A stretch of 64,000 nt of DNA from Enterobacter bugandensis (GCF_900324475.1 NZ_LT992502.1:1240001-1304000); one strand, 5' to 3'; shown: positions 40,485-51,505, counted from the first letter of the stretch. The notes: generated by a model not told the origin, from the letters alone. Made by a program: numbers and translations.

Positions 40485-41338
40485 ATGGCCATTCCAAAAT
40501 TAACCGCTTACGCGCTGCCAACCGCCGCAGAGCTGCCGACCAACAAGGTCAACTGGGCGTTTGAGCCGGAGCGCGCCGCGCTGCTGATCCACGATATGCA
40601 GGAGTATTTCCTGAACTTCTGGGGCGAAAATAGCGACATGATGCAGCAGGTGGTGGCGAACATCGCTAAACTGCGCGCGTACTGCAAAGAACACAATATC
40701 CCGGTGTACTACACCGCGCAGCCGAAAGAGCAGAGCGATGAAGACCGCGCCCTGCTGAACGACATGTGGGGGCCGGGCCTGACCCGCTCGCCGGAGCAGC
40801 AGCGCATCGTGGCTGAACTGACGCCGAACGAAGCGGACACCGTGCTGGTGAAGTGGCGCTACAGCGCGTTTCACCGCTCGCCGCTGGAGCAGATGCTGAA
40901 AGAGACCGGCCGCAACCAGCTGCTGATTACCGGCGTTTATGCCCACATCGGCTGCATGACCACCGCTACCGACGCCTTTATGCGCGACATCAAGCCGTTC
41001 TTTATCGCCGACGCGCTGGCGGACTTCACCCGCGACGAGCACCTGATGTCGCTGAAATACGTGGCCGGACGTTCGGGCCGCGTGGTGATGACCGACGAGC
41101 TGCTGCCGTCCGTTCCGGCAACGAAAGCCGCGCTGCGCGCGCTGATCCTGCCGCTGCTGGACGAGTCCGACGAGCCGATGGATGACGAAAACCTGATCGA
41201 CTACGGTCTGGACTCGGTGCGCATGATGGCGCTGGCCGCCCGCTGGCGGAAGGTGCACGGCGACATCGACTTCGTGATGCTGGCGAAAAATCCGACCCTC
41301 GACGCCTGGTGGGCGCTGCTCTCCCGCGAGGTGAAGTG

Positions 41339-41339
<1 letters not shown>
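40485..41339 (+). CDS. entB: Isochorismatase / aryl carrier protein
   Basis: 284 residues, two domains. The N-terminal isochorismatase (about 1-205; LLIHDMQEYFLNFW with the catalytic Asp, and ITGVYAHIGCMTTATDAFM) makes 2,3-dihydro-DHB. The C-terminal ArCP (about 210-284) has the phosphopantetheine Ser in IDYGLDSVRMM (about 245). ATG 40485 follows GAGG; the longer frame from 40323 lies inside entE. Its TGA overlaps the entA ATG. Confidence 0.96.
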
Positions 41340-42507
<1,168 letters not shown>

Positions 42508-42656
42508 GCCATTCAGCTGAAAGTGATCGGCTTAACACTGTGGTGTAAATCTCTGGTTTGACCACGCATTATTGCGTTTCAAAGTTGTTAAATTTTATCC
42601 GTTGTTCTAGAAACAAAATGTAACATCTCACTGTTTCACAACAACGGACAACAACT
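42508..42656 (+). promoter_or_regulatory. cstA upstream region
   Basis: 149 bp between entH and cstA containing two ACAACAACGGACAACAACT-like repeats just before the start codon. E. coli cstA is CRP-dependent, but I could not find a convincing TGTGA-N6-TCACA site by eye. Confidence 0.3.
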
Positions 42657-44762
42657 ATGAACAACTCAGGGAAATACCTTACGTGGGCGGTGCTCTCCGT
42701 TGTGGGAGCCTTTGCCCTGGGCTATATCGCCCTCAACCGGGGGGAGCAGATCAATGCGCTCTGGATCGTCGTCGCCTCCGTCTGCATTTATCTCATTGCG
42801 TACCGTTTTTATGGCCGCTATATCGCAAAGACGGTACTGGGCGTAGACGGCACACGCATGACGCCTGCCGTACGCCACAACGACGGGCTGGACTACGTGC
42901 CGACCGATAAAAAAGTGCTGTTCGGTCACCATTTCGCGGCGATTGCCGGTGCAGGCCCGCTGGTGGGGCCGGTGCTGGCGGCGCAGATGGGCTACCTGCC
43001 GGGGATGATCTGGATCCTCGCGGGCGTGGTGCTGGCGGGCGCGGTACAGGACTTTATGGTGCTGTTCGTCTCCACCCGTCGCGACGGTCGTTCGCTGGGT
43101 GAGCTGGTGAAAGAGGAGATGGGGGCAACCGCCGGGGTGATTGCGCTGGTGGCGACCTTTATGATCATGGTGATCATCCTCGCGGTGCTGGCGATGATCG
43201 TGGTGAAAGCGCTGACCCACAGCCCGTGGGGGACGTATACCGTTGCCTTCACCATTCCGCTGGCGCTGTTTATGGGGATTTACATTCGCTACCTGCGCCC
43301 CGGGCGCATTGGTGAAGTCTCTGTCATTGGCCTGGTGTTCCTGGTATTTGCGATTATCTCCGGCGGCTGGGTGGCGGAAAGCCCGACCTGGGCACCATTC
43401 TTCGACTTTACCGGCGTGCAACTGACCTGGATGCTGGTGGGCTACGGCTTTGTGGCGGCGGTGCTGCCGGTGTGGCTCCTGCTGGCCCCGCGCGATTATC
43501 TCTCAACCTTCCTGAAAATCGGCACCATCGTCGGGCTGGCCATCGGCATTCTGATTATGCGCCCGACCCTGACCATGCCTGCGCTGACCAAATTCATCGA
43601 CGGTACCGGCCCGGTCTGGACTGGTAACCTGTTCCCGTTCCTGTTTATCACCATTGCCTGCGGTGCGGTGTCGGGCTTCCACGCGCTGATCGCCTCCGGG
43701 ACCACGCCGAAGATGCTGGCGAATGAAAATCAGGCCTGCCTGATTGGCTACGGCGGCATGCTGATGGAGTCCTTCGTGGCGATTATGGCGCTGGTCTCCG
43801 CCTGCATTATTGATCCGGGCGTTTACTTCGCGATGAACAGCCCGATGGCGGTACTGGCCCCGGCCGGCACCGTTGACGTGGTAGCGTCCGCCGCGCAGGT
43901 GGTGAGCGGCTGGGGCTTTGCCATTACCCCGGAAACGCTGACGCATATCGCTAATGAGGTGGGCGAGCAGTCAATTATCTCCCGCGCGGGCGGGGCACCG
44001 ACGCTGGCGGTGGGCATGGCCTACATCCTGCACGGCGCGCTGGGCGGGCTGATGGACGTGTCGTTCTGGTATCACTTCGCCATCCTGTTCGAGGCGCTGT
44101 TTATCCTGACGGCGGTGGATGCGGGTACGCGTGCGGCGCGCTTTATGCTGCAGGATCTGCTGGGGGTGATCTCCCCGAACCTCAAGCGGACCGATTCGCT
44201 CCCGGCTAACCTGCTGGCGACGGCGCTGTGCGTGCTGGCGTGGGGCTACTTCCTGCATCAGGGCGTGGTCGATCCGCTGGGCGGGATCAACACCTTGTGG
44301 CCGCTGTTCGGTATCGCCAACCAGATGCTGGCGGGCATGGCGCTGATGCTCTGCGCGGTGGTGCTGTTCAAGATGAAGCGCCAGCGTTACGCGTGGGTGG
44401 CGCTGGTGCCAACCGCCTGGCTGCTAATCTGTACCCTGACGGCGGGCTGGCAAAAAGCCTTCAGCCCGGACAATAAGGTGGGCTTCCTGGCGATCGCCAA
44501 CAAGTTCCAGGCGATGATCGACAGCGGTAAGATCCCGGCGCAGTACACTGAGTCACAGCTGTCGCAGCTGGTGTTCAACAACCGTCTGGATGCCGGGCTG
44601 ACCATCTTCTTTATGGTGGTGGTTGTGGTGCTGGCGTTGTATTCTCTGAAAACCGCGCTGGCGGCGCTGAAGGTCGACACGCCGACGGCGAAAGAGACGC
44701 CGTACGAGCCGATGCCTGAAAACCTGGACGAGATTGTGACCCAGGCGAAAGGGGCGCATTAA
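42657..44762 (+). CDS. cstA: CstA family carbon-starvation transporter (pyruvate/peptide)
   Basis: 701-residue polytopic inner-membrane protein. The conserved CstA blocks are [20 protein letters not shown] near residue 85 and [18 protein letters not shown] near 345. E. coli CstA takes up peptides and pyruvate during carbon starvation. Start ATG 42657 gives [20 protein letters not shown], the family start. Followed by a REP and ybdD, as in E. coli. Confidence 0.96.
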   Translation: MNNSGKYLTWAVLSVVGAFALGYIALNRGEQINALWIVVASVCIYLIAYRFYGRYIAKTVLGVDGTRMTPAVRHNDGLDYVPTDKKVLFGHHFAAIAGAGPLVGPVLAAQMGYLPGMIWILAGVVLAGAVQDFMVLFVSTRRDGRSLGELVKEEMGATAGVIALVATFMIMVIILAVLAMIVVKALTHSPWGTYTVAFTIPLALFMGIYIRYLRPGRIGEVSVIGLVFLVFAIISGGWVAESPTWAPFFDFTGVQLTWMLVGYGFVAAVLPVWLLLAPRDYLSTFLKIGTIVGLAIGILIMRPTLTMPALTKFIDGTGPVWTGNLFPFLFITIACGAVSGFHALIASGTTPKMLANENQACLIGYGGMLMESFVAIMALVSACIIDPGVYFAMNSPMAVLAPAGTVDVVASAAQVVSGWGFAITPETLTHIANEVGEQSIISRAGGAPTLAVGMAYILHGALGGLMDVSFWYHFAILFEALFILTAVDAGTRAARFMLQDLLGVISPNLKRTDSLPANLLATALCVLAWGYFLHQGVVDPLGGINTLWPLFGIANQMLAGMALMLCAVVLFKMKRQRYAWVALVPTAWLLICTLTAGWQKAFSPDNKVGFLAIANKFQAMIDSGKIPAQYTESQLSQLVFNNRLDAGLTIFFMVVVVVLALYSLKTALAALKVDTPTAKETPYEPMPENLDEIVTQAKGAH

Positions 44763-44768
44763 CCTGTG

Positions 44769-44801
44769 TGCCGGGTGGCGCTAGCGCTTACCCGGCCTAC
44801 A
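44769..44801. repeat. REP element between cstA and ybdD
   Basis: TGCCGGGTGGCGCTAGCGCT...CCCGGCCTACA palindrome, within the presumed cstA-ybdD transcript. Confidence 0.8.
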
Positions 44802-44821
44802 TTTCCAGTGAGACCAGAATG

Positions 44822-45019
44822 ATGTTCGACACCCTCTCCAAAGCAGGTAAGTACCTGGGCCAGGCCGCCAAAATGATGATTGGCGTGCCGGATTACGATA
44901 ACTACGTCGAGCATATGCGCGTCAACCACCCGGACCAGACGCCAATGACCTACGAAGAGTTTTTCCGCGACCGCCAGGACGCCCGTTACGGCGGCAAGGG
45001 CGGGGCGAAGTGCTGTTAA
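44822..45019 (+). CDS. ybdD: YbdD/YjiX family small protein, CstA partner
   Basis: 65 residues, same length and near-identical to E. coli Ybd[21 protein letters not shown], then DYDNYVEHM and a C-terminal GGKGGAKCC. The homologue YjiX/YbdD is required for pyruvate uptake by the matching CstA-type transporter. Of two adjacent ATGs the second (44822) gives the family length. Its stop overlaps the stop of the antitoxin gene on the other strand by 4 bp. Confidence 0.95.
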   Translation: MFDTLSKAGKYLGQAAKMMIGVPDYDNYVEHMRVNHPDQTPMTYEEFFRDRQDARYGGKGGAKCC

Positions 45020-45420
45020 CCCTCTTTCGGTAAATAGAGGCTGATTTGCTCCTGCTTGCAGCCATAAATTGCCGCCAGCTTTTCGCGGGTGCGCTTTTGC
45101 GGACGGGAGTCCAGCGCTTCAAGCTGTGATACGGCGGACTGGCTGATGCCCAGTTTCTCCGCCACCTCCTGCTGGGATAGCCCGCGCAGGATACGCCACG
45201 CGGCCTGCAGGCTGACGTTCTCGTTATGCATGATGTCGCACACTTCACCCGGTAAACCTACGTTATCGTAGATATCTGATTCGTAAGGGATGTCTTCCCA
45301 GTCGTTTTCATCATCGTCATCATACTCAAGCATGGCTAAACGCATGCGAAAATATTCATCGTAGGGAATGACAACATACTGTTTTTTTCCTTCTTCATCC
45401 TTGATGAACTGAACAGTCAT
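45016..45420 (-). CDS. HTH-domain antitoxin of RelE-type TA module
   Basis: 134 residues. The N-terminal ~60 residues are acidic ([20 protein letters not shown]) and probably wrap the toxin. The C-terminal HTH is [20 protein letters not shown]. It is encoded after, and overlapping by 26 bp, the RelE-type toxin gene. ATG 45420 ([12 protein letters not shown]) is preferred over an in-frame start six codons upstream. Its 3' end interlocks with ybdD, showing that the module is precisely seated at this backbone site. Confidence 0.85.
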   Translation of the reverse strand: MTVQFIKDEEGKKQYVVIPYDEYFRMRLAMLEYDDDDENDWEDIPYESDIYDNVGLPGEVCDIMHNENVSLQAAWRILRGLSQQEVAEKLGISQSAVSQLEALDSRPQKRTREKLAAIYGCKQEQISLYLPKEG

Positions 45421-45697
45421 ATTCCGTATGCTCCTCATGAAGGTAGGTGGTGGTTGTCCGGCGTTTTACCGCCACTACGTAGCAGATATCACCCGGCGGA
45501 TCCCCGAAGGTGTAAATGACCCTGTAATCACCTAATCGCAACCTGTAGTGGTTTTCGGGAGAAGATAATTTCTTGATATCCGCGACAGGTGATGTTTTAT
45601 CATCCATCTTCTCCAGCCTGAATTTAATGCGGTTCTGATATCGCGTATCGATTTTAGAAAATTGCTTCTCTGCTGTTTTTGACCACACGATCTTCAT
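45395..45697 (-). CDS. RelE/ParE-superfamily toxin
   Basis: 100-residue toxin of the RelE fold: MKIVWSKTAEKQFSKIDTRY, then the diagnostic HYRLRLGDYRVIYTF and VVAVKRRTTTTY. Probable ribosome-dependent mRNA interferase. ATG 45697 has GGAGG seven bases upstream; a start nine codons earlier is less likely. First gene of the pair (toxin-first). A CGTAC/GTACG inverted repeat overlaps its ribosome site and may serve autoregulation. Confidence 0.86.
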   Translation of the reverse strand: MKIVWSKTAEKQFSKIDTRYQNRIKFRLEKMDDKTSPVADIKKLSSPENHYRLRLGDYRVIYTFGDPPGDICYVVAVKRRTTTTYLHEEHTEYDCSVHQG

Positions 45698-45698
45698 C

Positions 45699-45715
45699 CG
45701 TACCTCCACTGTACG
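45699..45715. promoter_or_regulatory. Inverted repeat over toxin ribosome-binding site
   Basis: CGTAC (45699-45703) and GTACG (45711-45715) with a seven-base centre that contains the toxin's GGAGG. Possible operator or translational hairpin. Confidence 0.4.
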
Positions 45716-45822
45716 CCCACACAAAATATAAGGAAATAATAAGACTATTAGATAAATTCCGAATTTCTTATGGGGTACTGTAGAGCGGAAAAAAAGCGCA
45801 GGTAAGAGGCAAAACGCAAACC

Positions 45823-45863
45823 GTCGAGGCGGCTCGACAAGGCCTCTGCCGGGCGACAGAGGC
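45823..45863 (-). terminator. Tandem hairpins after the SDR gene
   Basis: On the minus strand GCCTCTG/CAGAGGC (45842-45863) is followed by GTCGAG/CTCGAC (45823-45838) and then GGTTTGCGTTTTG. These are terminator-like, downstream of the SDR and upstream of the TA pair. Confidence 0.5.
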
Positions 45864-45880
45864 TTGCAGGAATATTGCGA

Positions 45881-46624
45881 TCAGGCGTTCAAACCGCCGT
45901 CCACGTCCAGACCGGTGCCTGAGATCTGCCCGGCTGCCGGGCTGGCAAGGAAGGTGACCGCCGCCGCAACGTCTTCCGGCTGGCCGTAATGGCCCAGGGC
46001 AATAAGCTGACGCTGTGAGTCAGCCTGCTCACCGTCCTCCGGGTTCATATCGCTGTTGGTCGGGCCGGGGTGCACCAGGTTAACGGTAATGCCGCGCGGG
46101 CCAAGATCGCGGGCCAGACCGCGGGTGAGGGAGTTCAGTGCAGATTTGGTCATTGAGTAGACGGCAATCCCCGGTTGTGCCACGCGGTTCGCCAGACAAC
46201 TGCCGATGTTGATAATGCGCCCGCCGTCAGACATATGCACCAGCGCTTCCTGAATGGCGATCACCACGCCGCGGATGTTGACGTTGATGAGGGCGTCGAT
46301 GTCCGCCAGCGTCATGGACTCCAGCGGGCCGCCGCGCGCGATACCGGCGTTATTGACCAGGATGTCCAGTCCGCCGAGAGAGCGTGCCGCATGGGTGACG
46401 GCATCCTGAATCGCCTGCGCGCTGGCGCTGTCCGCCTGAATGGCCTCGCCGTGCCGCCCCAGCGCCTTAATTTCATCGGCGACCGCCTGGGCTTTATCGG
46501 CGGATTTTTCATAGGTGATAACCACATCGGCACCGGCGCGCGCCAGCGAAAGGGCAATCGCACGACCCAGCCCGCGGCTGGCGCCGGTAACCAGCGCCTT
46601 TTTACCTGTTAAATCGATCTGCAT
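45881..46624 (-). CDS. Short-chain dehydrogenase/reductase
   Basis: 247-residue classical SDR: TGASRGLG cofactor motif (about 12-19), NNAG, Ser in NIGSCLANR, Tyr and Lys in YSMTKSALN, and the C-terminal GTGLDVDGGLNA. ATG 46624 with GAGG upstream gives MQIDLTGKKALVTGASRG. It resembles FabG-like SDRs of unknown substrate. It lies 57 bp after hcxA on the same strand, so co-expression is possible. Not found at this site in E. coli K-12. Confidence 0.86.
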   Translation of the reverse strand: MQIDLTGKKALVTGASRGLGRAIALSLARAGADVVITYEKSADKAQAVADEIKALGRHGEAIQADSASAQAIQDAVTHAARSLGGLDILVNNAGIARGGPLESMTLADIDALINVNIRGVVIAIQEALVHMSDGGRIINIGSCLANRVAQPGIAVYSMTKSALNSLTRGLARDLGPRGITVNLVHPGPTNSDMNPEDGEQADSQRQLIALGHYGQPEDVAAAVTFLASPAAGQISGTGLDVDGGLNA

Positions 46625-46681
46625 GATGACCTCGTTACGAGAGTGGTGAGAACCATCATTAGGTATAGCCCGTCGGCGCAA

Positions 46682-47767
46682 TTAACGGCGGAAGGATTCT
46701 ACTTTCTCAAACGCGGCGCGCAGAGCCTGAGGCGTTAACGTCACCGGCAGATAGTGAATCGACTCCACCGGGCGCAGCGTGTGGGCGATGACCTTATCCA
46801 GCTCGTCGCGGTTATTGTCGACGTCCAGCTCGCGAAGCGTGGTCGGCAGGTTAAAGCGCCGGTATGCCGCCACCAGCTGCGCCAGCACGTCGTCCTGGCC
46901 GAGCAGGGCGCTCTGCACCAGAATGCCGTAGGCCACCTTGGTGCCGTGCAGGTATTTTTCCGTCTGCGGCAGCACGGTCAAGCCGTTGTGCACCGCGTGC
47001 GCCGCCGCCACGCGGGTGTAGCGCTCCCCCAGACCGCCCACCATCCCGCCGCCGGCAATAATGGCGTCCACCACGTCCCGAAACGCCTGCGTCAGCTCGC
47101 CGCGCTGCTGGTCGGCAAGCGCTTGCTCACTGTGTTCCAGCAGCACGTCGCGGATCGCCAGCGCGCCGTTAAGGCCAAGGCGCACGGTCAGCGGCAGGAT
47201 TTCCGGCTGTGGGGCGAGAACCACCGCTTCGTACCACTTCGCCAGCGTATCGCCGATGCCCGCCAGCAAATATTCCGCCGGGGCGTTCAGAATGATCCGC
47301 GGCTCCACCAGCACCAGAAAGTTAGCGTCGTCAAAAATCTCAAACTGTAGCGCCTGACCGGCATCGTTGTACCAGACGGAGAGCGGCGTCCACGCTGCGC
47401 AGGTGGCGGCGATGGTGGGAATGCCCACGAACGGAACGCCCAGACGACGCGCCACGGCCTTGACGGTATCCATCACCGCGCCGCCGCCCACGCCAATCAC
47501 CACGCTGGCTTCGCTTCCCGCTTCGTTCACCAGACGGGTGACGTCGCGCTCGCTGCAGTGGCCTTTAAACAGCAGGTGCTTCGCCCCCGGCGCGTTAAAG
47601 CTCTCCGGCAGGAACGGGCGTGCGCCCTCTATTGCGCGCTCGCCGTAAATCCACACCGCGCGGGAAAGCTGTTCCGGGGTAAAGAAGTCATTCAGATGCG
47701 CAAGGCTTCCGGAATGGGAGAAGTAGTTCGCCGGGCCGGGCACGACGCGGATGTCGGTGTTGCTCAT
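46682..47767 (-). CDS. hcxA: Hydroxycarboxylate dehydrogenase A (YbdH)
   Basis: 361-residue iron-containing/glycerol-dehydrogenase-like oxidoreductase. IGVGGGAVMDTVKAVARRLG is the nucleotide-binding region, followed by PTIAATCAAWTPLSVWYNDA. The metal-binding His residues lie in AAAHAVHNGL and EKYLHGTKVAYG. E. coli HcxA reduces 2-oxo acids such as 2-oxoglutarate and 2-oxobutyrate with NADPH. ATG 47767 (MSNTDIRVVPGPANYFSHSG) follows AAGGA. Divergent from the ABC importer. Confidence 0.93.
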   Translation of the reverse strand: MSNTDIRVVPGPANYFSHSGSLAHLNDFFTPEQLSRAVWIYGERAIEGARPFLPESFNAPGAKHLLFKGHCSERDVTRLVNEAGSEASVVIGVGGGAVMDTVKAVARRLGVPFVGIPTIAATCAAWTPLSVWYNDAGQALQFEIFDDANFLVLVEPRIILNAPAEYLLAGIGDTLAKWYEAVVLAPQPEILPLTVRLGLNGALAIRDVLLEHSEQALADQQRGELTQAFRDVVDAIIAGGGMVGGLGERYTRVAAAHAVHNGLTVLPQTEKYLHGTKVAYGILVQSALLGQDDVLAQLVAAYRRFNLPTTLRELDVDNNRDELDKVIAHTLRPVESIHYLPVTLTPQALRAAFEKVESFRR

Positions 47768-47782
47768 GGTGTTGTCCTTTTT

Positions 47783-47826
47783 TCGCAAGCGCTAACCCGA
47801 TGTTATGTCTGGACATCCGGATGGCT
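47783..47826 (+). promoter_or_regulatory. Candidate LacI-type operator and met-box-like array upstream of ABC importer
   Basis: TCGCAAGCGCTAAC (47783-47796) resembles a LacI/GalR-family operator. Next to it TTATGTCT, GGACATCC and GGATGGCT (47803-47826) are three adjacent octamers, each matching the MetJ box AGACGTCT at five of eight positions. The first junction reads GTCTGGAC, one base from the ideal GTCTAGAC. Both assignments are by eye. Confidence 0.35.
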
Positions 47827-47926
47827 AATAATATTTCGCTTTATCTTATGCCTTTTCCGTCGTTGTCAGTCAACCGGAGCTGTGAAAAATTCGATAAATC
47901 AGAAGAGTTATGAAGGATTTACGCGG

Positions 47927-49429
47927 ATGGTTTCCAGTCGTCTTGAAATGCGCGGTATCAGCCTGGCCTTTTCCGGCTTTCAGGCGCTGACGCGCGTGGA
48001 CTTCACGCTGAACGGCGGGTCGGTGCATGCGCTGACGGGCGCCAACGGTGCGGGGAAATCAACGCTGATGGCGGTGCTGTGCGGGACGCACGACCACTAT
48101 GAGGGCGAAATCTCCATTAACAACCAGCCGGTAAACATTCGCGAGCCGCTGGACGCCAAACGGCTGGGCATCCACCTCGTGCAGCAGGAGGTGGACGTGG
48201 CGCTGATCCCCGGGCTGAGCATTGCGGAGAACATCATGCTCGACCAGTTGGCGCAGCCTGGGCACCGCTACCGCTGGCGCACCGTTCGTCAGCAGGCGCG
48301 GCAGGCGCTGGCGCAGCTCGACGTTACGCTGGACGTTCGCCGCTCCATCGACGGCTGTTCGCTGGCCGAAAAGCAGCAGATTTTGCTGGCACGCGCTTTG
48401 TCCCACCACTGCCGCTTTTTGATTCTTGACGAGCCCACCGCGCCGCTGGACGCGCACGAGAGCGAGCGTCTGTTTGCGGTGGTAAGACGTCTGCAACAGC
48501 AGGGCATCGGCGTGGTGTTTATCTCCCACCGCATTCACGAGCTAAAAGCTATCTGCGACACCCTGACGGTGCTGCGCGACGGCAAGCTGATTGAGTCCGG
48601 CCCGATGGCCGATCTCAGCGGTGAAGAGATTGTTGAGAAGATGCTCGGCCACGTGCTGAGCGATATCTACCCGCCCGCGCGACCGCCGCACGGCGACGAA
48701 ACACTGCTGCGAGTGGAAGGACTGCACGACGACGCGCTGCTGAAGGATATCTCCCTGCACCTGCGTAAAGGCGAAATCCTCGGCATTGCCGGGCTGGCGG
48801 GGGCGGGGAAAACCGAACTCTGCAAGGCGCTGTTTGGCGCCAGCAAAAGCCGCGTGGCGCGCGGTGAGCTGAATCATCAATCCTGGCAGCCGCGCGATCC
48901 GGCAGACTCGGTGCTGCGCGGCCTGGCGCTGGTGCCGGAGGAGCGGCGCAAGGAGGGCATTTTTATCGACGAGCCGGTGAGCATGAACCTTGCCGTGTGC
49001 GCCGATAACAGCTTCTCGCGCTGGAGCCTGTTCGGCCATCGCCAGGCGTGGCGCTGGGCGGAAGAGGTGATCGCCCGCGTCGGCGTTCGCACCCGCGGTC
49101 CCGGACAGGTTTTGCGACGTCTCTCCGGCGGTAACCAGCAGAAGGTAGCCATCGGCAAGTGGCTGCGTAATGACGCCAGCGTGCTGATTTTCGACGAGCC
49201 GACCAAAGGCGTGGACGTGAAGGCCAAAACCGATCTGTTCCAGCTGATTGACGGCCTGGCGCGCGAGGGCAAAGGGGTGATCTACGCCTCCGGCGAGTTT
49301 GCCGAGCTGGTGGGACTGTGCGACCGCATCTGCGTCCTGTGGGACGGGCGCATCGTGGCAGAAATCGCCGGGGAAGAGGCCCGTGAAGAGACACTACTTT
49401 ATTATTCAACCGGAGGAACGGCGTCGTGA
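47927..49429 (+). CDS. Sugar-type ABC importer, double ATPase (RbsA/MglA-like)
   Basis: 500-residue ATPase with two ABC domains, typical of pentose/AI-2-type importers. The first has Walker A TGANGAGKST, a degenerate signature CSLAEKQQ and Walker B LILDEPTAPLD. The second has GLAGAGKTEL, signature LSGGNQQK and LIFDEPTKGVD. ATG 47927 gives MVSSRLEMRGISLAF; an in-frame GTG at 47882 with GGAG upstream would add 15 residues and remains possible. First gene of a four-gene operon with permease, binding protein and LVIVD protein, next to methylthioribose kinase and isomerase genes. It probably imports a thiosugar. Confidence 0.88.
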   Translation: MVSSRLEMRGISLAFSGFQALTRVDFTLNGGSVHALTGANGAGKSTLMAVLCGTHDHYEGEISINNQPVNIREPLDAKRLGIHLVQQEVDVALIPGLSIAENIMLDQLAQPGHRYRWRTVRQQARQALAQLDVTLDVRRSIDGCSLAEKQQILLARALSHHCRFLILDEPTAPLDAHESERLFAVVRRLQQQGIGVVFISHRIHELKAICDTLTVLRDGKLIESGPMADLSGEEIVEKMLGHVLSDIYPPARPPHGDETLLRVEGLHDDALLKDISLHLRKGEILGIAGLAGAGKTELCKALFGASKSRVARGELNHQSWQPRDPADSVLRGLALVPEERRKEGIFIDEPVSMNLAVCADNSFSRWSLFGHRQAWRWAEEVIARVGVRTRGPGQVLRRLSGGNQQKVAIGKWLRNDASVLIFDEPTKGVDVKAKTDLFQLIDGLAREGKGVIYASGEFAELVGLCDRICVLWDGRIVAEIAGEEAREETLLYYSTGGTAS

Positions 49430-50421
49430 GCAAGGCCCTTTCAGTGACCCCGGCGGCGTCTGGCCGTCAGCAACTTTTTGATTTTCTCTATAAATGGGGC
49501 ATGTTGCTCACCGTCGTCGCGCTGGTGGCCGTCTTTGGCCTGGCGTCGGACAGCTTCCTCGACCCGAACAACATCATCAATATTCTGCGCTCGATTGCCA
49601 TCGTGACGGTGATTGCCGTTGGCGTGTCGATTTCGCTGACCGTCGGCGGGTTCGATCTCTCCGTGGGCTCCACCGCGTCGCTGGCGAACGCGCTGGTGAT
49701 TTCGCTTTTCGTCTGGCACGGCTTCGGCACCACCGAGTCGATTGTAATCACTCTCGCGCTCTGCACGCTGGTCGGCCTGTTTAACGCTTTCCTGATCGTC
49801 ATCCTGCGTATTCCGGACATGCTCGCGACGCTCGCCAGCCTGTTTGTCATCCAGGGCGTGGCAATGACCTACAGCTACGGCGGGTCGATTACCGAGAACA
49901 TGGTGCTGCCGAGCGGCGACATGGCGGAAGGGACCATTCCGGCGGCGTTCAGCCTGCTGGGGCAGGTGCCGACCATCGTCATCATCATGCTGGCGGTGAC
50001 CCTTCTGGCGCAGCTGGGGCTGTCGCTGACCACTCACGGACGCCGGATGTACGCCATTGGCGGCAACCCGGAAGCGGCGCGCCTCTCGGGCATTCGCACC
50101 ACGCGCTACAAGGTGGCGGCCTACGTGATTGCCTCGCTGCTGGCGGGGCTGGGCGGCATTCTGCTGGCCTCCCGCATCGGGTCGTCGCAGGTCAATGCGG
50201 GCGGCGGCTATCTGATGGATGCGGTGGCAGCGGCGTGGATTGGCTTCTCGCTGGCCGGGTCCGGCAAGCCGAACGCGCTGGGCACGCTGGTGGGGGCGGT
50301 GATCCTCGGCGTGCTGTCGAACGGGCTGGTCATGCTCTCCGTGCCGTATTACGCCATGGACATAATAAAAGGGCTGGTGCTCGCGGTAGCGCTGGCGATT
50401 ACCTACATACAAAAACGCTGA
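49426..50421 (+). CDS. Sugar-type ABC importer, permease (RbsC-like)
   Basis: 331-residue BPD_transp_2 inner-membrane permease. VGVSISLTVGGFDLSVGSTA and RRMYAIGGNPEAARLSGIRT are the RbsC-family hallmarks. Start is a GTG (49426) overlapping the ATPase stop, with GGAGGAACGG upstream. A homodimer would serve the double ATPase. Confidence 0.9.
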   Translation: MSKALSVTPAASGRQQLFDFLYKWGMLLTVVALVAVFGLASDSFLDPNNIINILRSIAIVTVIAVGVSISLTVGGFDLSVGSTASLANALVISLFVWHGFGTTESIVITLALCTLVGLFNAFLIVILRIPDMLATLASLFVIQGVAMTYSYGGSITENMVLPSGDMAEGTIPAAFSLLGQVPTIVIIMLAVTLLAQLGLSLTTHGRRMYAIGGNPEAARLSGIRTTRYKVAAYVIASLLAGLGGILLASRIGSSQVNAGGGYLMDAVAAAWIGFSLAGSGKPNALGTLVGAVILGVLSNGLVMLSVPYYAMDIIKGLVLAVALAITYIQKR

Positions 50422-50440
50422 CAACACAACGGGATAAAAA

Positions 50441-51505
50441 ATGAAAAAGATTGCGCTCTCTTTGGTCGCACTGGGGTTACTCACTTCTCTGCCGGGATTT
50501 GCGGCCACGCCCGCGCCGGTTCCGGCCGCCATTGCGAACCACGACGGACCGATCCGCATCGCGGTGATCCGTAACCTCGGCTCGGACGACAACACCACGC
50601 AGTTTGTTGCCGGGGCCATTCAGGAAGGGAAAAAGCTCGGCTTTAAGGTCAGCACCTTTTTGAGCAACGGGGATGACGCCAAATTCCAGGACTTCGTTAA
50701 CCAGGCCATCAGCCAGAAATATGACGGGATCATCCTGTCGCAGGGCCGCGATCCGTACTCCACCGCGCTGGTGAAGAAGGCGGTGGATGCCGGGATCAAG
50801 GTCGCCGTATTTGATACCGCCGTAAACGGCGAGATCCCGGGCGTGACCGTCACCCAGCAGGACGACGCCTCCCTGACGAATCTCTCCTTCGGCCAACTGG
50901 CGAAAGATTTCAACGGCAAGGCGAATATCGTCAAGCTGTGGGTAGCGGGCTTCCCGCCGATGGAGCGCCGTCAGGCAGCCTATAAAGAATTGCAAAAGCA
51001 GTACCCGGAGATTAAAGAGCTGGAGTCCATCGGCGCGGTCTCTTCTGACGTGCAGGGCGACACCGCCAACAAGGTGGGCGCGATCCTGGCGAAATACCCG
51101 AAAGGCAAAATCGACGCCATCTGGGGCACCTGGGATGCCTTCAGCCAGGGCGCGTATAAAGCGCTGAAGGAGAACGGCCGTACCGAGATTAAACTCTACA
51201 GCATCGACATCTCCAACCAGGATCTGCAGCTGATGCGCGAGCCGGGCAGCCCGTGGAAGGTGAGCGTGGCGGTGGATCCGAAGCTGATTGGTGCGACTAA
51301 CGTGCGCCTGATCGCCAACAAGATTGCCGGGGAAGCCACGCCTGCCACTTACGACTTCAAAGCCGCTGCGATCCCGCAGGCGCTGCTGACCGCGCAGCCG
51401 GGGGCGGTGAACGTAGCGTCGCTGGGCAAAATCATTCCGGGCTGGGGCCAGACGGAAGATTTTATCGCGCCGTGGTTTGCGACGCTGGAAGCGAAAAATA
51501 AATGA
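50441..51505 (+). CDS. Sugar-type ABC importer, periplasmic binding protein
   Basis: 354-residue Peripla_BP_4/LsrB-like type-I binding protein. Signal peptide MKKIALSLVALGLLTSLPGFA, then an Ala/Pro linker. The ligand fold starts GPIRIAVIRNLGSDDNTTQF. The QAISQKYDGIILSQGRDPYS region and IDAIWGTWDAFSQGAYKALK are typical of ribose/allose/AI-2-class binders. TGA overlaps the ATG of the LVIVD gene. Ligand inferred, not shown, to be methylthioribose. Confidence 0.9.
   Translation: MKKIALSLVALGLLTSLPGFAATPAPVPAAIANHDGPIRIAVIRNLGSDDNTTQFVAGAIQEGKKLGFKVSTFLSNGDDAKFQDFVNQAISQKYDGIILSQGRDPYSTALVKKAVDAGIKVAVFDTAVNGEIPGVTVTQQDDASLTNLSFGQLAKDFNGKANIVKLWVAGFPPMERRQAAYKELQKQYPEIKELESIGAVSSDVQGDTANKVGAILAKYPKGKIDAIWGTWDAFSQGAYKALKENGRTEIKLYSIDISNQDLQLMREPGSPWKVSVAVDPKLIGATNVRLIANKIAGEATPATYDFKAAAIPQALLTAQPGAVNVASLGKIIPGWGQTEDFIAPWFATLEAKNK

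Noticed and set aside
42508..42656. CRP site upstream of cstA
   Set aside because: Expected from E. coli, but TGTAAC/TCACA half-sites here have the wrong spacing; not reported as a site.
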